Below, piece by piece: positions 6,801-11,339 of a stretch of DNA of 12,984 nt. The notes beneath the pieces are model-generated. The model worked only from the letters and a program-made list of their open reading frames with translations. It searched no databases and had not been told where the DNA came from. The stretch comes from Methanomicrobiales archaeon (GTDB taxonomy: Archaea > Halobacteriota > Methanomicrobia > Methanomicrobiales > JACTUA01): contig JAJRDC010000111.1 in NCBI GenBank assembly GCA_028678635.1, positions 1 through 12,984 on the forward strand, given 5' to 3'. Each line of letters opens with the position of its first letter. Position 1 is the stretch's first letter. The translations under genes and the position numbers were made by a program.

Positions 6801-8757
6801 GGGAACGCTCCAGAAGTTCGAGGTCGACGGGCAGAACGAGTATCCCTTCTACCTGGGAGCCTTTGCGGTGACCGAGCCGGCCGTGTCCGGGTACACCACG
6901 ACCTATGACGGCTGCGCCGGATCGGTCGCGCCCGGTGAGACAAAGACCTGCACCGTCACCAATTCCTGGCAGACAGGATCCATCGAGCTGACGAAGGTCT
7001 GGTCCGGAACGGCAGGCCGGACAACCCTGCAGATCGGGACATCGGCAGGGGACGACGATGTTGACTCCCAGCAGACCGGTGAGAACGGGGCAGCCCCCCT
7101 CACCACCGGTGCGAACACCGTCGCCGCCGGGACGTACTACGTCTCAGAGATCAATGGGCTCTCCGGCTACGACAAAGTCCTGGAATGCACGAAGAACGGG
7201 CAGGCGTATGTGCCAGGAGCCAATGGCCAGGTTCAGGTGGGAGCCGGCGACGTGGTGGTCTGCAGGTTCACGAACACGCGGCAGACAGGAAAGATCGAGC
7301 TGAAGAAGCACTGGGTCGGCACAGCCGGCAGCACCACGATCCGGATCGGGACCACCGAGGGTGGCCATGAGACCGACCAGGAGACGGTGAACGGCCAGGA
7401 CGGGACCACCGGGCAGAACACCGTTGATACCGGGACCTACTACCTGAGCGAGACGGCGCTGGCCGGGTATGACGCGGTCATCACCTGCCTGGACCAGCAG
7501 CAGAACCCGGTGGCGGTGGGATCCGATGGCGACGTCCAGGTAACGAAGGACAAGGAGATCACCTGCACCATCACCAACACGGAGGAAGCCACGGTGACGG
7601 TTGTGAAGACCGCCATCGGTGGTGACGCCACCTTCGGCTACACCGGCACCATCGGCGATCCCTTCAGCCTGACCACCGTTTCCGGCACCGCTTCGAAGGT
7701 GTTCACCTTCGAGAACCTGCCGGCCGACGGGGTCACGAAGACGGTGATCGAGTCGGCACCCTCGGCTCCATGGACCTTCACGAGCCTGCTCTGTGTCCCG
7801 GCAATGCCCGTCACTGACAGAACCGCCACCATCACGGTGAAGCCCGGGGATGACATCACCTGCACGTATACAAACACGAAGCAGGAGACCGTCACCAAGG
7901 CCTTTGACCTGGAGTGCGTGCCGGGCGGGTTCGAGGAGGGTGACTACTATACCTACACCCAGGGTGGCTGGGGCGGACAGCCAGCCGGGCAGAATGTCGG
8001 GCAGCTCCTGTACGAGAACTTCGATGATGTCTATCCGTCAGGATACGTTGAAGTGGGGATACCCGGATCCGGCGGATTCTCGATGACGTTCATCGGCCCC
8101 GGGTCCATCCAGAAGCCCCCGCCCAATTACCTGCCCGCGGGAGGCACCGCCGGCCCCCTGGACAATGACTATGTGTTCGACGGGGTGGATCCCGATCCCA
8201 CGAGCACCGGTTCCGGCGTCTTCGGCGGCCAGGTGCTGGCCCTCCAGCTGAACGTGGACTTTGCCTCGGCCGGGAAGACCGGGGGAGACCTGGGCCCCCT
8301 GGTCCTGACCGGTCTGACCGACGAGGGAGGATACCACCTGTCGTACTTCAACGGCATGACGGTCAGCCAGGTGCTTGCACTGGCCAACCAGGTGCTGGGA
8401 GGCGCCACGCCGCCCGCCGGTATCACGGTAGGAGATCTGAACCAGATCGCGGACCTGCTGAACAATGGCTTTGATAACGGCATTCCCACGGGGTGGGTCC
8501 AGCTGCACGTGGTTGCACCCTGTGTACCCGCCGGTGCGACTGCCTACGCATCCCTCAGTGGAACCGGAGGCACCCTGTCCACCGCCCTGACCCAGAACGG
8601 GCTCCACTACACGGGAAGCATCGCCGATGTGGTGAAGGGAACCTATGACGTCCGGTTCTACTACGTGCTGGGCGGCGAGACCACCCTGTGCACCACGGAC
8701 GATGAGAACCTGCAGCTTTCCATCACCAACTACTGCCTGTGGCCACCGGCTCCCTGA
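1..8757 (+). CDS. Giant extracellular multidomain Ig-like/LamG surface protein (5' end outside window)
   Basis: The frame is open from base 1 and ends at TGA 8755-8757. A GTG at 10 is an unlikely start: the frame continues upstream and no signal peptide follows. Counting from that GTG, the order is: beta-propeller-like region (1-287); SdrD/Cna-B-type domain (291-394) with a DxNxDGxxD Ca2+ loop; two prealbumin/SpaA-like domains (396-725, 727-1064), each holding a LamG domain; two SdrD-type domains (about 1066-1330, 1333-1588), each holding a jelly-roll-like guest; a TQGGWG module (1594-1865); a DUF11-type domain (1866-1980); a third SdrD-type domain with guest (1984-2234); four tandem prealbumin-like domains (2236-2625); a second TQGGWG module (2631-2915). 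The role is inferred: adhesion, sheath or S-layer-associated rod. The C-terminus (NYCLWPPAP) has no hydrophobic helix, PGF-CTERM or LPxTG signal, so anchoring is unexplained. A glycan-modification gene set follows. Extracellular repeat protein is near certain; ligand and function are unknown. Confidence 0.93.
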   Translation, partial: PAVVELDPLTLKLKGPNTYWEVNKANADPYGDYIFGLGVTGTGANPQVYFIDAQTKFPSSTTKNSVWKLDMASGKSTKVQALPKFAMGLGVPSPSVPNVYYYAEGKNVHIIQGGTVIQSQVFPTNIGGVEVVPDPSNPFLLAITRDAGKQYVYRISLDPATGKMIPPVVTNLIIKASSMSTLYPYSYTGIAFAQINLGGVERRVLYVTKDDGTIEPWDRIGIVDFDTGDILMEAFTTDLGIEVDPGTTWQSGTSGYLNYANPSGIDYVDGRLFISSLHYWNKGDKWPPKPEGKCISGKKWEDKNGDGKKDADEPYIAGWKITLYRWDGSSFVPYAETTTDSNGAYKFCNLPPCTYYKVVEDHPAGYIQTYPQAPGYWIIYLPVCTNQYDKNFGNKKELTGKIIIIKDGIGCMKLPSGMVGWWPGDGNSLDMYDGNPGSPATYAAGKVGEAFALADVDDVVQIPEASSNLDGFQKLSIDAWVKPDSLTPEYQTIVSKYDGSLNNGVSYWLGLRKDGRIQFSVYSAYTAAPFSSMGWTAITTAQGLAPTDKFTHVSGVWNGGQDLVIYVNGVAQAAPVTPNANGPGGASTADNSVPVTIGAVWREGPGSTMPGLLFTGLIDEVEIFGSALTKDEIQAIVAGGKCKGIFHYDAGQAPLAPFNLPVGSYRSFDPVPAGTYTVTETLPLPAGWEFKSLVCDDAETQYSDGGRTAKIDLDGGETVTCTYRNEKQKGKIVIKKEGEDCIFPPDGITGWWPGDDSMVDIADGNFGAAPPPPAQGPSYADGIVGRAFSLDGQNDAVLISDTQGGVPLDGYSQLTLDAWVKPDTVDPALQTIVAKYDYAKNDGYSYWLGILQGGAVRFAVYSGNTGGTWYGSYIDTAPGVITPGQAYHVAGVWDGGDLLTIYVNGVGFTPLVQYGNGGAMGPVLTQNDIPVTIGRVESSPFTTSPDFYFDGLIDEVEIFDHALTETQVKAIHAKGSGGKCKVGTDDFQFTGTGGLGNFPLKIGQSKTFENLDPGPYTVTESGLPPDWALDDIVCIDPTTNTVVADPSATIQLDDAETVVCTFVNKEEACAGKICGYKYNDLNGDGQMDAGDTGVAGVKIRLYPGTSTAVDSVDIGLVASETGHNLAGWGPVEPASSGGTYGGITDTRVAWTKGDARPASFTLAVSDVTKDHYLLAKVLDGIADDSFVVLVNNDPVYSFTGKNNPVSGGQNYFGDPAGTTEVWRTHGIFLAKEILVVGDNTVTVIPTGPAWSGFDTYGQLAVDTVELLKLDAPLAEVTTDSNGHYCFEDLAAGDYYVGEAVIPSGNVPSTHSILSRVTLACNEVKEPLNFFNTGLVRICGEKYRDVNANGLGDPDEGFGGVGMTLFTRSPNPADGVDIGDTGSETGHSLNGWGPIEPLTSGGTWGGIDDARATWIKGDGRGASFTLDAGAGSDHELILRVLDGQADDSFMVFVNGDPVYQYTAKNSPKPGDGNYFGDPPGPQELWRDHRIYVSGTGTLTISIAAMGDAWSGFDTYGQLGVDRADIYTLTQVSGGTAITGSDGKFCFFLTGIDLSQNPVFYIGETGLPDGSIPTTGSVSDPATQPYLFRNTEEQDVDKLFDLEIIEFCPPGDLDDYTTYTQGGWGGPGAPGQLLATNFAAVYPSGVEVGIPGAGGYSITFTSAAAVGTYLPAGGTAAPLSADHTDPVTTESGVFGGQVLALQINVDFSDAGVTEPGLGALIYVNPGDSLDGKTVQEILDVANSVLGGGTLPAGYTVSDLNDLVTHLNEAFDNGLTSGWAEQHLKEADGECISPVPDGAILKVDLTRDGNTVTQVLVEGPPGHWTTEFTDLEPGCYGYRVYYVLGIQEVILFQGTECLPVSITNPFTLKPCVALIGINKDGPEEAEPGDTVHYTYTVTNIGNEPLALVGVTDDKAGAASPVLAGGFNVGDLNKDGLLDLNEKWQFTADYQIPADYQGASLMNVATASGSGCGGATSSHDDHTLVITRTAQICGTKFSDDDGNGQQSGGEAGVENVQMKLFTIGTLSDRVEIGDAASEATHSMDGWGPVEPMTHGGGWGGIAPGTLRATWVPADAPWASFTLDAGSATSSLLKIRALDGGSDDSFLVEVDGTPVYVYRANPSTTEVWYVHDIYVAGSGVRTVKVTAIGEAGPYYDPYGQLGVDWAELYPLTATGHQATTGSDGNYCIQIPGLTPSQLPATFYVGEIAPQGRIPSTDSVRGPTTFTMDDFSWNVMGENFGNRLPSLLVVKKVVENHGVGTKVPSDFSFANNAGTLQKFEVDGQNEYPFYLGAFAVTEPAVSGYTTTYDGCAGSVAPGETKTCTVTNSWQTGSIELTKVWSGTAGRTTLQIGTSAGDDDVDSQQTGENGAAPLTTGANTVAAGTYYVSEINGLSGYDKVLECTKNGQAYVPGANGQVQVGAGDVVVCRFTNTRQTGKIELKKHWVGTAGSTTIRIGTTEGGHETDQETVNGQDGTTGQNTVDTGTYYLSETALAGYDAVITCLDQQQNPVAVGSDGDVQVTKDKEITCTITNTEEATVTVVKTAIGGDATFGYTGTIGDPFSLTTVSGTASKVFTFENLPADGVTKTVIESAPSAPWTFTSLLCVPAMPVTDRTATITVKPGDDITCTYTNTKQETVTKAFDLECVPGGFEEGDYYTYTQGGWGGQPAGQNVGQLLYENFDDVYPSGYVEVGIPGSGGFSMTFIGPGSIQKPPPNYLPAGGTAGPLDNDYVFDGVDPDPTSTGSGVFGGQVLALQLNVDFASAGKTGGDLGPLVLTGLTDEGGYHLSYFNGMTVSQVLALANQVLGGATPPAGITVGDLNQIADLLNNGFDNGIPTGWVQLHVVAPCVPAGATAYASLSGTGGTLSTALTQNGLHYTGSIADVVKGTYDVRFYYVLGGETTLCTTDDENLQLSITNYCLWPPAP
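880..1191 (+). other. SdrD/Cna-B-type Ig-like domain with Ca2+ loop (no guest)
   Basis: This is the plain version of the domain that later carries guests. It opens CISGKKWEDKNGDGKKDADE, with the D-x-N-x-D-G-x-x-D/E calcium loop of SdrD B-type repeats, then GWKITLYRW, then the closing TTDSNGAYKFCNLPPCTYY and FGNKKE. Because the KITLYRW strand runs straight into TTTDSNGAYKF here, it serves as the internal reference showing where later copies have been interrupted. Confidence 0.85.
1234..1923 (+). repeat. LamG domain, copy 1, nested in a prealbumin-like domain
   Basis: About 230 residues with LamG/concanavalin-like hallmarks: GWWPGDGNSLD at the start, LSIDAWVKPD, QTIVSKYDG, GVWNGGQDLVIYVNG, and the ending FTGLIDEVEIFGSALTKDEI. 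Such domains usually bind carbohydrate or protein. It is bracketed by Cys408 and Cys639 (numbered from the GTG at 10). It lies between the first strand of a prealbumin-like domain (GKIIIIKDG) and the rest of that domain (from 1930). Copy 2 at 2224-2937 is a clear paralogue, with near-identical stretches around DAWVKPD and LIDEVEIF. Confidence 0.88.
2224..2937 (+). repeat. LamG domain, copy 2, nested in a prealbumin-like domain
   Basis: About 238 residues, paralogous to copy 1: GWWPGDDSMVD, LTLDAWVKPD, QTIVAKYDY, GVWDGGDLLTIYVNG, FDGLIDEVEIFDHALTETQV. Flanking Cys738 and Cys977 match the Cys pair around copy 1. The host strand GKIVIKKEG precedes it, and the host resumes at DDFQFTGTGGLGNFPL, the usual continuation of this prealbumin-like family. 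The two host-plus-guest units most likely arose by duplication of the whole nested unit. Confidence 0.88.
3319..3801 (+). repeat. Jelly-roll-like guest domain, copy 1, inside an SdrD-type domain
   Basis: About 160 residues inserted between the host strand VKIRLYPG and the host ending TTDSNGHYCFEDLAAGDYY. Hallmarks shared by all three copies are SETGHNLAGWGPVEP, a GGxxGGI turn, VLDGIADDSF, an xVWRTH strand and YGQLAVDTVEL at the end. The pattern of alternating hydrophobic strands suggests a galactose-binding-like or CBM-like beta sandwich. The fold is inferred and I recognise no named family. Confidence 0.7.
4111..4581 (+). repeat. Jelly-roll-like guest domain, copy 2, inside an SdrD-type domain
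   Basis: The second copy follows the host start ICGEKYRDVNANGLGDPDE and strand VGMTLFTRS. It contains SETGHSLNGWGPIEP, VLDGQADDSF, ELWRDH and FDTYGQLGVDRADIY. It shares the FxGxNNP/NYFGDP-type loop with copy 1, so these adjacent copies look like the most recent duplication. The host resumes at ITGSDGKFCFFLTG. Confidence 0.7.
4789..5604 (+). repeat. TQGGWG two-part module, copy 1
   Basis: The first part (4789-5367) runs from LFDLEIIEFC through YTTYTQGGWGG, VYPSGVEVGIPG, YLPAGGTAAPL, GVFGGQVLALQINVDFS and LGGGTLPAGYTVSDLN to FDNGLTSGWAEQHL. I recognise this pattern from surface proteins of diverse bacteria and archaea but cannot attach a family accession. The second part (5374-5604) is a short beta domain ending YRVYYVLG...VSITN. 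The same pair in the same order closes the protein, so the module is a two-part duplicated unit. Confidence 0.8.
5605..5949 (+). other. DUF11-type conserved repeat domain
   Basis: A single copy opening ALIGINKDGPEEAEPGDTV and continuing HYTYTVTNIGNEPL, with the hallmark V-x-Y-x-Y-T-V-T-N-x-G pattern of DUF11/conserved-repeat domains in archaeal and bacterial surface proteins. It ends with NVATASGSGCGG and HTLVI. An internal DLNKDGLLDLNE resembles a calcium loop. The domain separates the first TQGGWG module from the third guest-bearing domain. Confidence 0.8.
6058..6498 (+). repeat. Jelly-roll-like guest domain, copy 3, inside an SdrD-type domain
   Basis: This copy has SEATHSMDGWGPVEP, ALDGGSDDSF, EVWYVH and YGQLGVDWAELY. 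It is somewhat shorter than copies 1 and 2 because the NYFGDP-containing loop is absent. The host domain begins ICGTKFSDDDGNGQQSGGE, in which the calcium loop has lost the usual Asp at position 9. The host resumes at TTGSDGNYCIQIPG and ends ENFGNRLPS. Confidence 0.7.
6715..7884 (+). repeat. Four tandem prealbumin/SpaA-like domains
   Basis: The units are about 6715-6972, 6973-7284, 7285-7587 and 7588-7884, roughly 86-104 residues each. Each starts with a beta strand ending in Lys (LLVVKK, IELTKVW, IELKKHW, VTVVKTA), has a central (S/T/I)E after an aromatic or hydrophobic strand, and closes with C-x-(F/V/I/Y)-T-N. Units 2 and 3 are closest to each other (IEL-x-K-x-W-x-GTAG), pointing to recent duplication. 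The layout matches CnaB-type stalk domains, including the residues that form Lys-Asn isopeptide bonds. Confidence 0.85.
7900..8754 (+). repeat. TQGGWG two-part module, copy 2 (C-terminus)
   Basis: AFDLECVPGG opens the copy, followed by YYTYTQGGWGGQ, VYPSGYVEVGIPG, YLPAGGTAGPL, GVFGGQVLALQLNVDFA, LGGATPPAGITVGDLN and FDNGIPTGWVQLHV. The second part (from about 8524) ends VRFYYVLGG...LQLSITNYC. It is more than 2.5 kb from copy 1 and clearly diverged, so the duplication is old. The protein ends nine residues after the ITN strand begins, without any membrane anchor. Confidence 0.8.
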
Positions 8758-8769
8758 CCCTCCCCACTG

Positions 8770-8830
8770 TTTTTTTCCTGACGGTCCCCACGCCGCGAGG
8801 GGAATCCCCGAGGACCATTGTTCTTTCCTG
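8770..8830 (+). terminator. T-run and hairpin after the giant gene
   Basis: A run of seven T (8770-8776) starts 13 bases after the stop codon, as expected for oligo-T archaeal termination. It is followed by an imperfect hairpin with outer arms GGTCC (8783-8787) and GGACC (8812-8816) and a tight inner GGGG-AAT-CCCC (8799-8809), then T-rich sequence. Either element could end the giant transcript. The rest of the 8758-8916 gap holds no gene and no convincing TATA box. Confidence 0.5.
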
Positions 8831-8905
8831 CCTTGAGCATCCTTTCCTTCCTGGTTCGTTGGCCGGGGGATTCATACGGGAAATGACCACAGGGTATTTT
8901 GAGAC

Positions 8906-8911
8906 GGGAGG
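8906..8911 (+). promoter_or_regulatory. Strong Shine-Dalgarno serving the leader frame
   Basis: GGGAGG lies five bases before ATG 8917 but 37 bases before ATG 8949 of the deacetylase. The ribosome-binding site is therefore placed for the short upstream frame, not directly for the deacetylase. Confidence 0.6.
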
Positions 8912-8916
8912 ATGAG

Positions 8917-8952
8917 ATGGGTACGACAGACCACTCCCTTGCCCGAGCATGA
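8917..8952 (+). CDS. 11-codon leader frame overlapping the deacetylase start
   Basis: ATG 8917 opens MGTTDHSLARA and ends at TGA 8950-8952. Its stop overlaps the deacetylase ATG (8949-8951) as ATGA. It has the only good ribosome-binding site in the leader, at a normal 5-base spacing, whereas the deacetylase ATG has none at a normal distance. In-frame extension of the deacetylase upstream is blocked by TGA 8913-8915, with no other start codon between. The likely role is translational coupling to the deacetylase. The peptide shows no signal or run of one amino acid that would suggest attenuation. A chance frame is the main alternative. Confidence 0.4.
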   Translation: MGTTDHSLARA

Positions 8953-9857
8953 ACCCGCACACCCTCTCCGTTACGGTGGACATCGAGGACTGGTACCATA
9001 TCCCCTCGGTGACCGGCTCCCCCTTCTCCGTATACCGCGACACGGATGAATTCTTCCGGCGATGGGAAGGGAGATACGATTTCCTGACGGAACCGACACG
9101 GCGGACACTGGATCTCCTGGATGATCTGGAGATCACCGCCACCTTCTTTGTCGTGGCCGGGGTGGTGGAGCGGTACCCGGGTCTCGTGGAGTCCATCGTC
9201 GAACGGGGCCACGAGATCGGGTGCCACGGCCTGCACCACGGCTGTACCCTGGACCCCGGCACGAAGCAGCCATTTCTTCCTCCCCCGGAGTTTGAGGCCC
9301 AGACCATTGCCGCAAAGGCCATCCTGGAGAAGGTCAGCAGAGCACCGGTGGTCGGGTACCGTGCACCCAGTGCCTACCTTGGAGGGTGGATGCTGGACAC
9401 CCTCGAGAACCTGGGGTTCCTCTACGATTCCTCTGTCTCTGTGAACTCGCTGTACAACAAGACCAACTCGGACCTGGGGAGAGTCGGAACCATCCCCTAC
9501 TTCCCGGCACCGGGAACCCTCCTTCCCGGCGGGAACCGCCGGCTGGTGGAGTTCCCCTTCCCCTACTGGCAGGGGGCGGGTCTCCGGATCCCGACTGCCG
9601 GCGGCCCTGTGCTCCGGTTCCTGGGGGCCGGGGTGGTCCTCCGGGGGATCCGCCAGAGCCTCTCCCGGGGCCCCACGCTCTTCTACTTCCATCCCGTGGA
9701 TATCGCAAGGGAGAAGTTCCCTGACGTGGGGAAAGGGCGACCGCTCTACTGGATGATCAAGGGGGAGCGGGTGGAGCGGAGGATCCGGAAGGTGCTGGAC
9801 GAGCTCCGTGACGTTCCCAAGGCAACGCTGGGCGATGTGCGCGGGGGAATGGGGTGA
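8949..9857 (+). CDS. NodB-fold polysaccharide deacetylase
   Basis: 302 residues. It should hydrolyse N-acetyl groups from a GlcNAc-type polysaccharide or lipid-linked glycan using a divalent metal. Visible motifs: VDIEDWYH (residues 10-17, motif 1, with candidate catalytic/metal Asp at 11 or 14), TATFF (63-67), GHEIGCHGLHH (motif 2, metal-binding H93 and H97), GYRAPS (motif 3, R138-A-P140) and FYFHP (H248). The DIEDWYH opening and YFHP ending resemble the subfamily found in exopolysaccharide/exosortase loci rather than peptidoglycan or chitin deacetylases. There is no signal peptide or membrane helix, so action on a cytoplasmic or membrane-face intermediate is inferred. The start is fixed by an upstream in-frame TGA and appears translationally coupled to the 11-codon leader. 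It leads the plus-strand glycan gene set. Confidence 0.9.
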   Translation: MNPHTLSVTVDIEDWYHIPSVTGSPFSVYRDTDEFFRRWEGRYDFLTEPTRRTLDLLDDLEITATFFVVAGVVERYPGLVESIVERGHEIGCHGLHHGCTLDPGTKQPFLPPPEFEAQTIAAKAILEKVSRAPVVGYRAPSAYLGGWMLDTLENLGFLYDSSVSVNSLYNKTNSDLGRVGTIPYFPAPGTLLPGGNRRLVEFPFPYWQGAGLRIPTAGGPVLRFLGAGVVLRGIRQSLSRGPTLFYFHPVDIAREKFPDVGKGRPLYWMIKGERVERRIRKVLDELRDVPKATLGDVRGGMG

Positions 9858-9956
9858 CCATTCAACGACGGGGGCGGCTATGCAAAAGGGATAATTCCTC
9901 CCACTCCCCACTACTCCCCGTAGGTTGTCCCTGGGACTCTCGGCAGGGTGTTTCTG

Positions 9957-10538
9957 ATGGGTGTCGTGTCTGAGCGGGATGCCGAGGCTTTCGATGAGGC
10001 CGTGGAAGTGCGGGGCTCCAGCCGGATCGGCTTTGGTCTCCGGTTCCTCTGGAACTGGTTCCTAGAACGGCTCGCCCTCGGCTTCCCTGTCCCGTCCTGG
10101 CGGGCAGCGCTCCACCGGGCACGGGGGGTTCGCATCGGGAAGAACGTGTACATCGGCTACGACGTGATCTTTGACCGCGTCTATCCCGACCTGATCACCA
10201 TCGAGGATTATGCCGTCATCGCGGACCGGTGCATCATCAGTTCTCACAGCGGTGGTGCCACGCTGCTGCGATCGGTGTATCCCCGGGAGATGAAGCCGGT
10301 AAAGATCGGCAGGGGAGCCTGGCTCTCCCCGGCCTGTATCGTCATCATGGGAGTCGAGATCGGTGAGCTGTCGGTGATAGGAACCGGTGCAGTCGTGACC
10401 CGCACCATCCCTCCCAGGTCGGTGGCTGTCGGGGTACCGGCCCGGGTGATCAAGACACTGGACATTCAGGAACCGGAGCGGGAAAGGCCCCTGCCAATGT
10501 CGGGTGTGAAGGGGATGGGGGATGAAAAATCATCATGA
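9957..10538 (+). CDS. Left-handed beta-helix (hexapeptide-repeat) acyltransferase
   Basis: 193 residues from ATG 9957; an in-frame GTG at 9948 would add three residues. ATG is preferred because GGGTG (9945-9949) then lies 7 bases upstream. Hexapeptide-repeat turns are visible: VRIGKNVYIGYDVIF (58-72), LITIEDYAVIADRCII (79-94), VKIGRGAWLSPACIVI (115-130) and VEIGELSVIGTGAVVTR (133-149), then the typical end SVAVGVPARVIKTL. H97 in SSHSGG sits where this family has its catalytic His. Members transfer acetyl (or other acyl) from CoA to a sugar hydroxyl or amino group, acting as trimers. An N-terminal aromatic stretch (28-49) may help membrane association but is not a clear helix. It ends in an ATGA overlap with the WbqC gene, so the two are co-translated. 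The acceptor sugar is unknown. Confidence 0.9.
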   Translation: MGVVSERDAEAFDEAVEVRGSSRIGFGLRFLWNWFLERLALGFPVPSWRAALHRARGVRIGKNVYIGYDVIFDRVYPDLITIEDYAVIADRCIISSHSGGATLLRSVYPREMKPVKIGRGAWLSPACIVIMGVEIGELSVIGTGAVVTRTIPPRSVAVGVPARVIKTLDIQEPERERPLPMSGVKGMGDEKSS

Positions 10539-11245
10539 TCGTCTCCATGCACCAGCCCAACTACCTCCCGTATCTGGGCTTTTTCCAGAAGGTTGCCGCC
10601 GCGGAGCTCTTCATCTTCCTTGACGTGGTGCAGCTCACAGAGGGAGGCTACACCCGGAGGGTCAGGATCCGGACGAAAGAGGGATCCGACTGGCTCTCCA
10701 TCCCGATGCCGGGGGAAAACCGGCTGGCACCCATCGACCAGGCAAGGCTCCTTCCCGATAACCGGTGGCGGAAGAAGCACCGGAATCTCCTCTCGGCCAA
10801 CTATGACCGGGCCCCCTTCTTTGACCAGGAGTTCGTGGAGGATTACTACCGCCGACCGTTCACCACCCTGCGGGAGATGAACGAGCACGGGATACGGTAC
10901 CTGATGGGCCGGCTGGGGCTCTCCACCCGGACCATGCGCGCCAGCGATCTCCCGGTGAACCGGACCCTGAAATCCACGGAGATCCTGGTGGAGATCCTCT
11001 CCCGGGCAGGGGCCGATGTCTTCATCTCGGGGGCAACCGGCATGGACTACATGGATGAAACGAAGTTTGCCGACGCCGGGATCGAGCTCCGCTACCTGGA
11101 TTTCCATCCGGTGCCGTACCCCCAGCGATGGCCCGGTTTCGTGCCCTACCTCTCAGCCCTGGACCTTGTGTTCAATGTCCCTTCGGAGGAGTGCCACCGG
11201 ATGGTCAGGGCCACTGATGGGGTTGAGGGTCCCGCGACATCCTAA
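10535..11245 (+). CDS. WbqC-family protein of surface-polysaccharide loci
   Basis: 236 residues. The family signature HQPNYLPYLGFF (6-17) is followed by FIFLDVVQLT, a basic RRVRIRTKEGSDWLSIP stretch and the conserved C-terminal features ISGATGMDYMD and FVPYLSALDLVFN. WbqC-like proteins occur in O-antigen and capsule clusters, often beside DegT aminotransferases. They are thought to act in modifying amino sugars, but the exact reaction for this member cannot be read from sequence. ATG 10535 overlaps the acyltransferase TGA (ATGA), and GGGGGATG (10517-10524) inside that gene is the likely ribosome-binding site. The DxVQ-x-x-K pattern of many relatives is replaced by DVVQLTEGGY. The last dozen residues are unconserved in character. 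No signal peptide or membrane segment is visible. Confidence 0.9.
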   Translation: MIVSMHQPNYLPYLGFFQKVAAAELFIFLDVVQLTEGGYTRRVRIRTKEGSDWLSIPMPGENRLAPIDQARLLPDNRWRKKHRNLLSANYDRAPFFDQEFVEDYYRRPFTTLREMNEHGIRYLMGRLGLSTRTMRASDLPVNRTLKSTEILVEILSRAGADVFISGATGMDYMDETKFADAGIELRYLDFHPVPYPQRWPGFVPYLSALDLVFNVPSEECHRMVRATDGVEGPATS

Positions 11246-11319
11246 GATCCGGGACAATCCGATACGTTCATGAGACCCGGGCTGCAAGGGAGGTGTGCAG
11301 GGCCGGCCGTCGGGGCACC

Positions 11320-11330
11320 GGTGGAGAAGG
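11320..11330 (+). promoter_or_regulatory. Ribosome-binding site deciding the start at 11340
   Basis: GGTGGAGAAGG lies nine bases before ATG 11340. The alternative in-frame GTG at 11295 has GGGAGG only one base away, too close to work, so ATG 11340 is preferred. Confidence 0.5.
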
Positions 11331-11339
11331 ATACGACCC

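Noticed and set aside
6715..7884. Sortase-assembled pilus of Gram-positive type
   Set aside because: CnaB-like domains suggest it, but there is no LPxTG motif, no pilin-motif Lys context and no sortase gene in the window.
8730..9911. 393-codon minus-strand frame opposite the deacetylase
   Set aside because: The plus strand encodes an intact NodB-fold protein with all motifs. The antisense product shows no recognisable pattern and is a codon-bias shadow.
9858..9956. Promoter for the acyltransferase in the 99-base gap (CTATGCAAAAGGG near 9880-9892)
   Set aside because: The A/T stretch is short and does not match the TTTATATA-type box well. Read-through from the deacetylase explains expression equally well.
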